Source: Ceratotherium simum simum
Lineage: Eukaryota > Chordata > Mammalia > Perissodactyla > Rhinocerotidae
NCBI RefSeq assembly: GCF_000283155.1
Contig: NW_004454217.1
Coordinates: 2,758,379-2,822,378 of the forward strand
Direction: 5' to 3'
DNA length: 64,000 nucleotides
The notes under the pieces are model-generated. The model ran no database searches. It was not told the origin of the DNA and saw nothing but the letters and a program-made list of their open reading frames with translations. Positions 1 to 12,689 of the stretch are shown here, piece by piece. Numbering within the stretch: position 1 is the first letter of the stretch; each line of letters opens with the position of its first letter. The position numbers and the translations under genes were made by a program.

Positions 1-164
1 TCTGCCTCTTCTACCTCAGTTAGGATTGTCCGTTGTTGCAGGAGTTCCTCTTATCCAGTTTTCAGTTCTGTCTCAGGGGTAAATTTTCCCTGAGTAGTTG
101 TAAATTGGCTGTGTCCACAGGACAAGGTGAGTTCAGAGTCTGCCTACACCGCCATCTTGACTTC
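1..164 (-). mobile_element. LINE-1 5' end (5' UTR), continues off left edge
   Basis: Read on the minus strand, the segment starts near 164 with a 'tcaagatggcggtgtagg' type motif, the usual beginning of mammalian L1 5' UTRs, followed by sequence typical of that UTR (tccaca/ggacac block, 'ctgagacagaactgaaaact'). The rest of the element lies left of position 1, so its length and ORF state cannot be judged. An intact 5' end means it was not 5'-truncated on insertion. No target-site duplication can be tested because only one flank is visible. Confidence 0.75.
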
Positions 165-1060
165 TCTGTCTCTTTTTAATTCTTAAGTGTTCTGGAAATG
201 TTTCCTGCAGGAAAGGAAATGTACCACTTACTTGAAGAAGCTTCTGATTTCTTTTCATAGGTCTCTCCATTTTTATTTTTTTAGAAATATTTAGAGCTTC
301 TTTATTTTGAAGTTTAAAATGACTTTGAAATGTATTTATTGATGGATTAGTAAGTTCGTAGCAAAAGATGAAACTTTTTGTTCTGACCTCTCCTGAGTGG
401 GAAACACGGGAAGGGGACATCATATATCTCTCTCTATACATGACTCAACAGTTCAAGATTTAGTAAAACACAAGGGATGCACCTTCAAATATTGTGGCCA
501 AAGACACTGAGTTATAAGGTAAAAGTTTTCCTTCTGTAAAATCACAGCCTGAAGGAAATGCTTCCATGAAAACACTACTTAGGAAATAATTTGGCCTCTT
601 CCAATTAAAAACATAAGGAAATTGCTCTCCAGGCCATCCTTGTCTTCCTTCTGGCCTTCCTTTTACCAACCTCCTCTCTTCCCCTCCTAATCAGACCACT
701 TGAGTTATCCCCAAGGAAGCTTTTCTCACAAGCCTTGGTCTCTCCAAGAACTGAGAGGACTTCAACGAAGCTGAAAGGGAGTTATGGAAACAAAACTGGT
801 CTCTCCTCTCATTTCCCCTCTTTCTTCCTTAATTAACCCATATTTGTGTTCAACTTCTCCAGTTTCTCGCAGATGCTTTCTGGTTGCTCTTACTGTAAAA
901 CACATTAAATAACCTTTTGTAATTATATGGAACAGAATATATTTTTAAAATCATATCCATCTGAGAATCTCCAGAAATTCTGCATGCACAACGTCACTGA
1001 TCCTCTGATGCTTCTTTCTTGTTTGGTTGGGTTTTCTTAGCCTTTTAAAATTTTTTTAAA
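165..1060. other. No gene or named repeat seen
   Basis: AT-rich sequence with no repeat family I recognise and no ORF with protein-like features. The 102- and 69-codon frames on the minus strand are partly L1-derived or low complexity and are not supported as genes. Confidence 0.6.
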
Positions 1061-1585
1061 TTTTTATTTTTTAAATTAAGACTTTATTTTTTAGAGCAGT
1101 TTTAGGTTTACAGCAAAATTGAGAGGAAAGTCCAGACCACATACCTGCCTCCACACATCCATAGCCTCCCTCATTATCAACACCTCCCACCAAAGTGGCA
1201 CATTTATTGCAATTGATGCACCTATATTGATACATCATAGTCACCCAAAGTCCATAGTTTACATTAGGGTTCACTATTGATGGACATTCTGAGTTTGGAC
1301 AAATATGTAATGACGTATCCATAATTATAGTATCATACAGTGTATTTTCACTGGCCTCTGCCCTCGGCCTAGTCATTCCTCCTCTTGCCTCCAAGCCCTG
1401 GAAACCGTTAATCTTTTTAGTATCTCCATAGTTTTGCCTTTTCCAGAATGTTATATAGTTGGAATCATACTGTGTATAGGCTTTTCGGATTGACTTCTTT
1501 CACTTAGTAATATGAATTTAAGGTTCTTCCATGTCTTTTCATGAGTTGCTAGCTCATTTCTTTTTACCAGTTCTCTCCATTCTTT
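1061..1585 (-). mobile_element. Old LINE-1 (L1M-type) 3' region fragment
   Basis: The plus strand shows the antisense of an old L1 3' region: 'ttttaggtttacagcaaaat', 'cccaaagtccatagtttaca', 'gttttgccttttccagaatg' and 'catgtcttttcatgagttgc' in the usual order. Many substitutions and a truncated right side indicate an ancient copy. A 107-codon minus-strand frame here is a by-product of this repeat. Confidence 0.8.
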
Positions 1586-3109
1586 GGGAAGAAAATATTC
1601 ATTGTTAATAGAAGCACATTCCCAGATATATATTTTCCAAAACTAATCTCTAGTTAAAATGTACGACACTCTATGAAACTTCATGAAAAATTTGTTGCAA
1701 AATTTTTTTTATTAAATTTTGAGACACAGCCACTATGTAGAAAGTCACCCACAACGTTATTAAAGGAATCATCACGGTCTCATAAATTCCATGTCTGTTC
1801 ATTTCTAAAACATTAGGAAGGGAGTAGTATTTTAACTCTAAGTGCTTTTCATCCTGAAGATAAACACATTCTTACCAGGAAACATTGGGTGTGCATAGCT
1901 ATAAAGTCCTAAACAACTCATAAAATGCACTAACTGTGAACCAAATATAAAAAGAAAAAAATATCTTAGAAGCACCATATCTCACTGATATAAATGGATG
2001 TTATTTTTTGTCTTTTCCCTGAACTGAACTAGTTCTAACAAAAAACCTACCTTTCAATTTATGGAAGTTTTTAATTGCCAGTGGTGACTAGATACTTCTT
2101 TTAGGGCATTAGGAGGACACACTTTTAGACAGGGAATTTTGGACACATTTTTATTGCTCTTAATTTCTCTCCATCCTTTAGTGAGATTAGATTTCCTTTG
2201 CATTGTTTTTAATATTGTCCTTTAAAAAAATAGAGAAATGTTTGAACATCAGAGGCAAAAATTTCATTTTATCCTTTATCTTCAATCTCAATTTGTTAAC
2301 TCTCACCCACACTCTAAGGTATCAATATACTTTTTGAAAGCTTATATACATACACATACACAACTCAATACAAATATAGCATTAAGAGTTAGCTCTAATT
2401 TGGACAATCTTTACACTGGCATTTGTGTGTGGGTGTGTGTGACTTTGTATATCTAAACTACTGGGTTTAGAGAGTGGCTAGTTGACACTGAGACGGTAAA
2501 ACAGATTGCAAGTAATGAGAAAAATAATTTGGAATTATTTTTATATTGTAGACCTCAAGCAGCAAAAGAAGTAGAACTGATAATCTGGAACTTTCAAGTA
2601 CTTTTCATCATTCTCTAATTTATGATGTTTTTCTGATTCATATTTTGACTTAACCAGTTGGATGTGAGAAAACAAAAAGAAAAGAGATTGTGATATTAAT
2701 AGATCAGAAATAAAAGTTTGAAAATATTCAGAGGAAGAATTTGACGCAGTGTCCTGTATAACAAAATTCTGGATAGATTTAGCACATCAACTGTATATAC
2801 TATTTTCTGAGTTTAAAATGAGATGTCAAAATTTTCTAAATACATTATTTTTACCGGTTTTCTTTTCTTTGTTTCATGGACGATTTTTATAGAATAAAAA
2901 TAAGAATAGCAGACAATGTACTCATAGGCTATTATGTAATGATACAAAAATTACTTGCATTTGGATAATTCATATTTTAAAATGTCATGTTCACATACTC
3001 ATATCATATGATCCTCTTAGTAAATTTGTAATTAGGAATCAGTTTTATTACACACATTTTATAAATGAAATAACTATGGTCCAGTGGAAAAAATATATCT
3101 ATAAATATA
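1586..3109. other. Unique AT-rich DNA
   Basis: No recognised repeat, RNA gene or coding segment. A short TG-rich stretch lies near 2423-2440 and a short TA-rich stretch just before the DNA transposon. Confidence 0.6.
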
Positions 3110-3438
3110 TACAGGCATACCTTGTTTTATTGTGCTTTGCTTTATTACATTTCACAGATAGTCAATTTTTTACAAGACCCTCCACCATCAAAAAAACTAT
3201 GACTCACCAAAGGATCAGATGATGGTTATCCATTTTTTAGCAATAAAGTATTTTTAATTAAGGGATGTACATTGTTTTTTTAGACATAATGCTATTGCAT
3301 ACTCAGACCACAGTATAGTGTAAACATAACTTTTATACATACTGGGAAACCAAAAATTCATGTGACTTGCTTTATTGCAATATTTGCTTTATTGTGGCAG
3401 TCTAGAACCAAACACAATATCTCCAAGATATGCCTGTA
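3110..3438 (+). mobile_element. Tigger1-type DNA transposon, internal deletion derivative
   Basis: The element body is 3112-3436 between TA dinucleotides (3110-3111 and 3437-3438), the target duplication of Tc1/mariner-pogo elements. The ends are inverted: 'caggcataccttgttttatt' at the left and 'atatctccaagatatgcctg' at the right. About 50 bp of the 5' end is joined directly to the 3' end. The piece from about 3173 matches the degraded last codons of a Tigger1 transposase (reading roughly R-P-S-T, then a Lys-rich end) and then the 3' UTR with its 'tttagacataatgctattgc' block. A full Tigger1 is about 2.4 kb, so nearly all the transposase gene is missing. Non-autonomous and old. Confidence 0.88.
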
Positions 3439-6400
3439 TTTACCATTTTAACCATTTTTAAGTGTACAGTTCAGTGGCATTAAGTACATTCACTGTGTTG
3501 TGCAACCATCACCACCAACTATCCCCAGAACTTTCTCCATCTTCCCAAACTAAAACTGTGTACCCATTAAACAATAAATTCTTTGGACTCTCAATCCCAG
3601 CAACCACCATTCTAATTTCTGTGTCTATGAATTTGACCACTCTAGGTACCTCATGTAAGCAGAATCATACAACATTTGTCCTTTTGTGTCTGGCTTATTT
3701 CACTTAGCTTAATGTCTTCAAGGTTCATCCATATTGTAGCATGTGTCAGAATTTCATTCCTTTTTAAGGCTGAAAAATATTCCATTTTATGTATGTACCT
3801 CATTTTGTTTATCTCTTGATCTGTCAATGGACACTTGGGTTACTTCCACCATTGGCTATTGTGAATAACACTACTATGAACATGGTTATACCAATATCTG
3901 TTTGAGTTCCTGCTTTTAATCATGGGTTTGTACCCAGAACTGGAATAGCTAGACCATGTGGTAATTATATATTCAATTTTTTGAGGAACCGCCATACTGT
4001 TTTCCACAGTAGTTGCATTATTTTAGATTCCCACCAGCAATGCATAAGAATTCCAATTTCTCCACATCCTTGCTAACACTTGCTATTTTCTGTGTTTTTG
4101 TTAATAGCCATCCTAATGAGTGTGAGGTGATATCTCATTGTGGTTTTGATTTACTTTCCCCAATGGTTAATGATGTTGAACATCTTTTCATGTGTTTATT
4201 GGCCGTTTGTACATCTTCTGTGAAGGAATGTCTATTCAAGTCCTTTGACCATTTTTGAATAAGGGTGTTTATTTGGGATTTTTTGTTTTGAGTTGTAAGA
4301 GTTCTTTATATATTCTCAATATCAATCTCTTATCAGTTATATGATTTGCAAATATTTTCTCCCATTCCATGTGTTGCCTTTTCACTCTGGTCATAGTGTC
4401 CTTGGAGGCTCAAAAGTTTTTAAAGTTGATGAAGTCCAACTAATCTAATTTTCTTTTGTTCCCTGTATTTTTGGTCTCATATCCCAGAAATCATTGCCAA
4501 ATCTAATGTTAAGAAGTTTTACCACTATGTTATCTTTTAAGAGTTTTATAGTTTTAGCTCTTAAATTTAAGTCTGATTCATTTTGAGTTATTTTTGTATA
4601 TGGTGTAAGGTATGCATCCAACTTGATTTTTTCACATGTGGATATCTAGTTTTCTTAACACCATTTGTTGAGAAGACTGTCCTTTCCCTATTGAATGATT
4701 TTGACACCCTTATTGGAAATCATTTAATCATAAATGTAAGGTTTTATTTCTGAGCTTTCGATTTTATTCCGCTGGTTCTTATGTCTGTCCTTATACCAGT
4801 ACCACATTCTTTTGATTATCATAGCTTTGTAGTAAGTTATGAAATCAGAAAGTGTGAGATTCCACATTCATTATTTATTTTCAAGATTGTTTTGGCTATT
4901 TGGGTCACTTGAGATTTCACATGAGTTTTAGGATAGGTTTTTCTACAAAGATGTCGTAGGAAATTTGGTATGAATTGCACTAACTCTGTAGATCATTTTG
5001 GATAGTATTGACATCTTAACAATATTAAGTCTTCCAATCCACGTACATGAAAATTCTTTCCATTTATTAGTGCCTTCTTTAACTTCTTTCAGCAATGTTT
5101 GGTTGAACCATCCTTGCATTTCAGGAGTAAATAGCACATGGTAATGATGTACAGTCCTTGCAATATGCTATTGAACTTGATTTGCTAGTAACTTATTGAA
5201 AATTTTTATCAATATTCATCAGGAATATTGGTAGTTTTCTTTTTGTTGCGTTCTCTTCATCTTGCTTTGGTAACAGGGTAATGCTAGCCTCATGGAATGA
5301 GTTTGGAAGTGTTCCAATCTCTTCAATTTTTTAAGCATGTTGTGTTTTTATTTCCATTTACTTCAAAGTGTTTTTCTAATTTCTCGTGAAGTCTTCTTTT
5401 ATCCATTGATTGTTCAGAAACGTGTTGTTTAATTTGCAGGTATCTGTGAATTTTCCAGCTTTGCTTTTGCTGTTGATTTCTATTTTCATTATGTTATGAT
5501 CCAAAAAAGACTTTCTATGATTTAAATCTTTTAAAATTTATTAAGACTTGTTTTGTCACCTAGCATATGGTCTATCTTGGAAAATGTTCCATGTGCATTT
5601 GAGAAAAATCCATATTCTCTTGTTGTTGGGTGGAGCATTCTATATATGTCTTTAGGTCCACTTGGTCTATAGTGTTTTTTCAAGTCCTTTATTTCATTAT
5701 TAATCTTCTTTCTGGTTGTTCTATCCAGTGTGAAAGCAGAAGGTTGAAGTCTTCTACTAGTATTGTAGAGTTGTCTATTCTCCCTCAATTTTGTCATTAT
5801 TTGTTTTATACATTTTTGAGCTCTGATATTTGGTGCACATATGTTTATAATTCTTATATCTTGCTGGCGAATTGATTATTTTTTCCTTATATACTGCCCC
5901 TCTTTGTCTCTTGTAAGAGTTTTTGAGTTAAAGTGTTTTCTCCAATTTTGGTACAGCCACCATTGCTCTCTTTTGAATACTATCTGCATGGAATATCTTT
6001 TTCCATCTTTTCACTTTCAACCTATGCATGTCCATAGATCCAAAATGAATCCCTTACAAACATCATATAATTGGATCCTGTTTTATTATCCTTTCTTCCA
6101 ATCTGTGACATTTGATTGGGAAGTTTAATCCATATACATTCAAAGTAACTACTAATAGGGAAGTATATCTTTTGCCATTTTGTGGTTTTCTGTAAGTATT
6201 ACAGTTTTTTTGTCCCTTGTTTTCTCCCTTACTGTCTTCTTTTTTGTTTAGTTGATTTTTTGCAGTGTCACATGACTGCTGTGGAGCATCTATAGCAAAC
6301 TTTTTATTTCAATTACTGTATTTTTCAGCTCCAGAATTTCTGTTGGGTTTTATTTTTTTTAATTGCTGTATTTTTGTTGATATTCTCATTTTGTTCACAT

Positions 6401-7645
6401 ATTGTTTTCAAGAATTCCTTTAGATCTGTGTCTGTGTTTTTCTTTAGCTTTTTGAGCATATTTAAGACAGTCATTTTAAAGTTTTATTTTTTCTAGTAAG
6501 TACGATACATGTGTTTTTTCAGGGACTGTTTTTGGAGATTTATTTTGTCCCTTTGGATGGGCCTTGTTTCCCTCTTACTTTGTATGCCTATGGTCTTTTG
6601 TTGAAAATTAGGCTTCTGAAAAAACAGCTACCTCTCCCAGTCTTTGCAGACTGGCTTAGAAGACCTTCACTGATTAGCAGACTCCTGAGCCTTAAGATCA
6701 GCCTTGGATAAAGGCTTAAGGTATCCTCAGGTCTTCTAGGCCTGGGTCCTGTTTGGACCTGAGTGTGCAATTGACTTATTCATTTATTCATTCATTTTTT
6801 AATTACTCCCAGCGGCTTTTTTTTTTTTTTTTTTGTGAGGAAGATCAGCCCTGAGCTAACATCTGATGCCAATCCTCCTCTTTTTGCTGAGGAAGACTGG
6901 CCCTGGGCTAACATCCATGCTCTTCTTCCTCCACTTTATATGGGACACCACCACAGCATGGCTTGACAAGCAGTGAGTCAGTGCACACCCGGGATCTGAA
7001 CCCGGGCCTCCAGCAGTGGAGCACATGCACTTAACTGCTACACCACAGGGCCGGCCCCTCCCAGCTGCTTTTAAATGTCTTTATCTTCGAAAGAGTCTCA
7101 CTCTAGTTTCTTCTCAGGGCCTTAGATATTCTATTGTATTCCTTTTCCCATAATCTCTCACCCCCAGATGTCCATGGGTCTGCATTCCCCCTGCAGTTTT
7201 CACACACCTCAGTACCCACCAATGCCTTCTACAGTTCCCAGCTTGTGATTCAAACTATACCTCTATTCACCGTCTGAGCTCCTGTCAAGTGACACGGAAA
7301 CCAGTCTCTGGGACATTCCACAGACAGGCCAGAACATTTTAAACAAGTTCCACTCTGGTCCTGCCATCCTGAGGGAGGGAACTGGGAATTAGGCTACTTC
7401 AACCAGACCACTCCATGTCATACTGGGGAGCAGGTAGGGTAAGTGTAGATAAAAATGCTATGAAATTTCCTGCCCTTTGAATTGGCTATTTCTTGATGGG
7501 GCATTTGCTTGATTGCTATAGATCTTTGATTGGTTTCCAGAGCTCCTATAAAGTTATTTTAGTCATCTGTAGTTGTTTATTTGACATTTCTGTGGGGAAT
7601 GAAGACCTGACACTTCTTAGTCCACTATCTTGTTGACATCCAAGA
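3439..7645 (-). mobile_element. Old LINE-1 (L1M-type), near full span with internal deletions
   Basis: The plus strand reads antisense through an old L1: 3' region from 3440 ('ttaagtgtacagttcagtgg'), ORF2 C-terminal and reverse-transcriptase parts (about 3760-5340), endonuclease part (about 5400-6200), an ORF1/5' region (about 6300-7450), and a 5' end at about 7640 (antisense of an 'aagatagtggactaagaagt' start). It spans 4.2 kb including an inserted SINE, against about 6-6.5 kb for a complete L1; clear jumps in ORF2 near 5098 and 5335 show deletions. Frames are broken throughout, so no protein is encoded. The 60-95 codon frames in this interval are fragments or shadows of it. Confidence 0.85.
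6817..7057 (-). mobile_element. ERE SINE (middle segment of ERE2/3 type) inside the L1
   Basis: On the minus strand the element starts 'ggggccggccctgtggtgta', has a Pol III B-box-like 'ggttcagatcccggg', a 'tataaagtggaggaagaaga' middle block and a 'gatcttcctcac' end, then a poly(A) tail (plus-strand T run 6817-6834). Imperfect 15 bp direct repeats flank it (6806-6820 and 7058-7072, one mismatch), consistent with an L1-driven insertion. It interrupts the L1 and is therefore younger than it. Confidence 0.9.
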
Positions 7646-7975
7646 ATATATGTATTTTTAACTCACATAAATAATTAGTACGAGAACTAAGATTCTTAGA
7701 TTCCTGGACTCCTGACTTTTTTCTCCATTTTCATTATAACATAATAGACAGCCCTAAAAAAATTGCCTTTGGTATCAATAAAAGGCATACTCTTAAGTAC
7801 TGAATTTGAGTGTCTTTTATTTCAAGGATTACTGATTTCATGTTTTAAATCATAATGTTACTCTAAGTTTTATAGCAAATATTATAATTACATCCTGAGA
7901 TAAATAGATGCAAGATGTTAGAAAATAAATACATCTCACTTTATACATAAATTTGTAATTAAACACTGGGACTTC
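7646..7975. other. Unique AT-rich DNA
   Basis: No feature recognised between the L1 5' end and the next repeat-like stretch. Confidence 0.55.
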
Positions 7976-8455
7976 TGTATGAATTATCTATACCCAAAAA
8001 TCAGTGGCTTGGCATATTCAGCATTCATTTATCCCACTAGTCTGAATGTTTGCAATTTAGGCTGTAATCAGGTGGTCAGTGTTTCTGATCTTGGCTGTGC
8101 TCACTCACATACTGTGTTCTCTAATGTGGTAGGCTCACTCACAACAGCTAGATGTTGGCTGATTTAAGTTGGTCTTGGCTGAGACCACTTTGATAATTTG
8201 GCTGTGCTCCATGTGTCTTTCATCTTTCAGCAGATTAGTCTGGGCATGCTTTCATGATGATGGCAAAGGTTCAAGAGCACAAAACTCAGTGCACAAGCTG
8301 TTACACCATTGAAAAAAGCGAGTCACACGGTTGAACCCAGTGTCAAGTGATAGAACAGGTCAGTGGTAAGAGACTATGAGGTTGCATGGTAAAAACGATG
8401 GATACGGAAAGGATGAATAATTGGGACCATCACTGCAATCACTCACAACCTGAGA
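7976..8455 (+). repeat. Ancient interspersed repeat, family not named
   Basis: The order of blocks ('atcagtggcttggcatattc', 'ggctgtgctcactcacatac', 'ctccatgtgtctttcatctt', 'gcatgctttcatgatgatgg') follows a common mammalian interspersed repeat of LTR or DNA type that I recognise by pattern but cannot name securely. Very diverged. A 62-codon frame at its start has no protein-like features. Confidence 0.45.
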
Positions 8456-10120
8456 AGAGCTTTTCTGTAATCTTAAGCTTCCTTAAAAATGAATTATTAA
8501 ACTTTTCAGCTATTGAAGCACTTCTGGTATATCTCCTGGTTATATTTTGGTAATCTAATTAGCTTTAATATTCCTAATTTGAACTAACACAGTTTAATTT
8601 CCCGTTCTCTTGGTCCTTTAGCACATAAAAGCAATAACTAGTTTTCACTACTAAAAATACAGAAATAAATAATAATTGGGAAGCAAAGGAGTCAGTACAA
8701 TATTTTTCAACAGTGTGTCTTTTATCCATATAATTCTAAGGTCAAGTTTTACTTCAGGATTCAGAAGCGTATTGTTGATTCTTATTATTTGCTTCATATT
8801 AACTTGTGTACCCAGGAGACATGAATACATGACCTTTCACAATCTTACTTCTTAACTCAGTGACTAACCTCAATACTTTCATCAACTGTGACCATGCATG
8901 GAATACCATACAATGCAGATGTCATGCTCAACCTTGGAGGCGTTCTCATTGAGGCACCTACTCGTTAAGGAAAATCTGATTAAGTTATATCTCCCGAAGG
9001 TATCATATATTAAAGAAGAATAATGGATTTGAGACTAGTAAAAGCAGAAAGCATGGAGAGAGTAAAAAAATTTATTATGAATGACTGATAAATTGAAAAT
9101 AAGCAGCTATTTCTATATCTTTACTCTGTCAATATTATACCATATATTGCAAGGAAAAAAAACTTAACATCATCAAATAGTAAAGCTAAAATGAATTTTA
9201 CATTTCATTTTTATTATCAGATCTTATTTTCTCCTTCAAATAAAATAATAAGCAGGACTCAAGCTACAAAAGAGATAAAAGTAGAGAGGCTTATTGAATC
9301 CCTACTCATTCTGTTTCCTTTTTCTCTCTTTTCCCTACCCCAACACTCAAAGCAATTCAGCAAAACACTTAAGTATGAGTAGAATGCAATTCAGCAAACG
9401 TTGAATCTGTTGTGTTGTAGATAAGAACCTAAGCAGGAGAGAAAAGCTTGTGACCTAAATTAGCAGGGCTATTTACTAATAGAGCTGGAAATCAAAGGGA
9501 AGACATTTAACTCCTGATTGTTGTTTATTAAGGAATGCTAAGGAGCACCTTGATGTTTTTGTTCGGTTTTTATCGGCCATAACTGTCATTCCTTTAAAGC
9601 TTCTTTTCTGAGAGGTAATGACTATAACATTGTTTGGGTTAATTGAAACTATAAGGCTGTTTGAAAGGAAACTAGAGTAAAAACATTCCATGTTTCACAA
9701 TTTTCTGTTGATTTCTTCCCATGCAAATTCTCCCTCAGCTTTGAGCCCTTTAGTTGGTTGACATCCCTCTGGCTGACACACACCTTACTCCAGAAATTGC
9801 CAATTATATATCTGATTGCTGACAAACCTGAATGAATGGAAAAACAGAAAATTCCTCTCCTCTTTGCAGCTGTCATTTCTAATTTATATTGCAAATAAAT
9901 TTTAAATTCCTTGTAGTAGGTTTGTTTTACTTTAATTCAATACTTGAAATTCTGAAAATCGGTAGCTAGAGATAGACTAGAAGTATTGAGTTCAACCATA
10001 TTTTTTAGAGCCTGAAAATTATGTAAGATTATTTTGTTTGGAGCAAATAAATTACCCTTTTAAAAAATCCCTGTTTGTTTGTTTATCAAAGAACTTTCTA
10101 CCTAAGGGGAGAAAATAAGA
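8456..10120. other. Unique AT-rich DNA
   Basis: No recognised repeats, RNA genes or coding exons. Frames of 63-81 codons at 9191-9894 show no domain, signal peptide or similarity that I can recognise. Confidence 0.55.
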
Positions 10121-10572
10121 TTGGTGTCATATTCAGCACAACAGTACTCGAGCCTAGATGAAAATGTTATCACAAAAGTTGTGGGGAAATAAATTACAAT
10201 CCAAAGTTATTATACTGGCAAATTAAGAATTGAGTGAATAGGAGGATATTCTCATAGAATGCTTCATTTATTAGACATTGAAAAAAATCAATGATAAATC
10301 TAGCCAACCAAGAAGTGAAACAAAATAAGGAATTCAGAAATTGGTGTCATATTGGTGTCATATTCAGCACAACAGTACTCGAGCCTAGATGAAAATGTTA
10401 TCACAAAAGTTGTGGGGAAATAAATTACAATCCAAAGTTATTATACTGGCAAATTAAGAATTGAGTGAATAGGAAGATATTCTCATAGAATGCTTCATTT
10501 ATTAGACATTGAAAAAAATCAATGATAAATCTAGCCAACCAAGAAGTGAAACAAAATAAGGAATTCAGAAAT
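10121..10572. repeat. Recent tandem duplication, 231 bp unit x2
   Basis: Copy 1 begins at 10121 ('ttggtgtcatattcagcaca') and copy 2 at 10352, an offset of 231 bases. The alignable part runs 10121-10341 against 10352-10572 and differs at one base only (G at 10244, A at 10475). The junction carries an extra 11-base partial copy ('ttggtgtcata', 10341-10351), so this short motif occurs three times. The unit is not a transposable element that I recognise. Such identity in non-coding DNA means a very recent duplication, or an assembly artefact or merged alleles. Confidence 0.97.
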
Positions 10573-11264
10573 GAGGAAGCTGTTGTAAATGAATGATCTT
10601 GAGAGGTAAAACCACTTAGACTTGGAATTAAGTTTGGCAATTTAGAGACTTGGGTTGCACAATAGAATACTTGAAAAATGAAAATAATATAATCACACAT
10701 AATCCAGACAGAAGGGCAGGATGTTTGGGAGGACTGTGTGCAAATCTCTTTGTCATTCATTGTAGAACATTTATCAATACCAACTACACTAAAACCTTAG
10801 TTTATAAAATATTCCATTCCTTAATTATTCTCACAACTTTTCCTAAAGTTAGTGAGTTTTTTCCTTAAAAAAGAAGATGACTTACTACTAAATTATTTGC
10901 AATGCACCAATTCTTTTAGTTCATTTTGTTTATTTTTTCTTTAAATTCAAGACAATATTAACTTAACATATGATACTTTTACACTACGTCTTGAATATTC
11001 TAGATAAAAACGATCTCTCCCCATTCATTTTTCTATCTGTAAATAAATAGATAAAGAGAGAGACATGAGTAGACTTCTGAAATCAGCTATGCCCCACATG
11101 TTACAACTGCTTTCCCTCAGTGGTCAGTATGGGGTTTATTTTTTCCTTTTTTTTTCTGTAGCGCTTTACATTTTAAATAACTGCCATGAAATACTTTCAT
11201 TAACATAATGAAAGCACACTCCTAAACCACAAAATTTCCTTCAGTTACAGCCTACCTCAAGTTA
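10573..11264. other. Unique AT-rich DNA
   Basis: No recognised feature. The 111-codon minus-strand frame (10425-10760) begins here and runs into the tandem duplication; it has no recognisable domain. Confidence 0.55.
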
Positions 11265-11890
11265 GCCAAATTACATGGTTTGAAGGCACAGTCATCCAGA
11301 TTGCCAAGTCTGTTCAAGGCTTCAGATACCAACTTCAAGGAGTTAGGGTCCAATTACAAGGTTAAAGTGAAGAGTCCACAAAAGACCACCCTCACTTCTG
11401 ACACCAACCGTAAATTCAGTGGAGGAGTAGGGAACATGCCCAAAATCACACTCAGTTTCAAAGCTTCCTTTTCTCAGGACGTGTTACCCTCCCAGAATTG
11501 ATATGTGACAATGTGCGTGGAATATTGTCAACCACAGGAAGCTCATACAAACTTCAGCGTCCAGAGTTTTTATTGGGCCTTCATTACATATGCATGATTG
11601 ATTGATTGCCCACATGGTTGAATTTCAGATCAACTGATGACGTGGGACCCAAAGTCCCCAACTTAAATCACATAATTGGTTTTTCTGACACGGCCAGCCC
11701 CATCCTAAGACTGTCAGGTGTGGTCAACCTTGACCCTAAATCACGTTGTTACTATATGGCTACCCCATGATTCCCAGTCAAATAAAGATTACCTCTGAGG
11801 AGATGAGAACAAAGACCAGATCTCTCTTCGGGGAAGGTCAAATTTTTACAGCACAGATCCCTATTTGATGCAACACTTCAAAAATTTACC
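11265..11890. repeat. LTR-like ancient repeat, family not named
   Basis: Blocks such as 'cagagtttttattgggcctt', 'cattacatatgcatgattga' and 'gccagccccatcctaagact' follow the pattern of an old endogenous-retrovirus-type LTR repeated widely in mammals. I cannot name the family or fix the ends or orientation. A 73-codon plus-strand frame at 11280-11501 lies within it and is not supported as a gene. Confidence 0.45.
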
Positions 11891-11994
11891 TCTCAAAATA
11901 ATTACCTATGCTTATAATCTCCACTTATTTACCTGCCTTTGACTCATCAAACCTATAAAACCTAGCTTGTCCTTCTTCATCATCATCACTATCA

Positions 11995-12205
11995 TTACCA
12001 TCATCACAGCAACACATACTGAACCATAGTGTATGCCAGACAGCAAATTACTAACTCACTGAATAACCCCAACTTCTCAATGACCTAGGCATTATTTTAT
12101 AGATGAAGAAACAAAGAATTACATTCCTTAGGTCACACAGCTGCTAAATGACAAATCTAGGATTCAAACTCAAAATGTCTAACTCTAGTGCATACATATT
12201 AACCT
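11995..12205 (-). mobile_element. MIR SINE
   Basis: Antisense MIR core is visible: 'atgaagaaacaaagaattac' (for gatgaggaaactgaggcaca) and 'aggtcacacagctgctaaat', then 'aggattcaaactc'. Old and diverged. A short ATC-rich run precedes it (11975-12005). Confidence 0.8.
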
Positions 12206-12689
12206 GTACCTATCAACAAACAAAACAAAACAACATTCTCAAGGTCACTAACTTTCCTGGTGCTAAGTCTAGTATGCCCATTTCATTTCTCATTTTATGC
12301 ATCCTTCTGCCACATTTGGCGTGTGTGCATGCACACACACCCTCAGGCTTCAAATTCAAAATACTTGGGTTTTCATCGTTGTTCTGAGACATGCTGATGA
12401 ATTCAGACAAATTCCATAAGCTCTAATATTTGTCCCATTGAGTTTTTTGTGAGAATTAAGTAAAAGATCAATAAATTACATCTCTTCTATATACTATTTA
12501 TATTCCAAATCTTCCAACATGTTCTTCAGTTCCACCGTCTACACCGCAGCCCAAGCCATCAACATCTCTCGTATAATCTACTTCGATTGCCTCTTCTTCT
12601 CCCTACTCCTGTTGTGAATGTTCCAAGAAATTGATAGCGCTTAATTAAAAATGATTATATTTAAAATGCAAAAGTTATCATATTGCCAC
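12206..12689. other. No gene or named repeat seen
   Basis: Frames of 65 and 79 codons overlap on opposite strands at 12148-12410 and reflect low stop density rather than a gene. Confidence 0.5.

Noticed and set aside
133..441. 102-codon minus-strand frame at the left end
   Set aside because: Its end overlaps the L1 5' UTR and the rest has no protein-like features or splice context.
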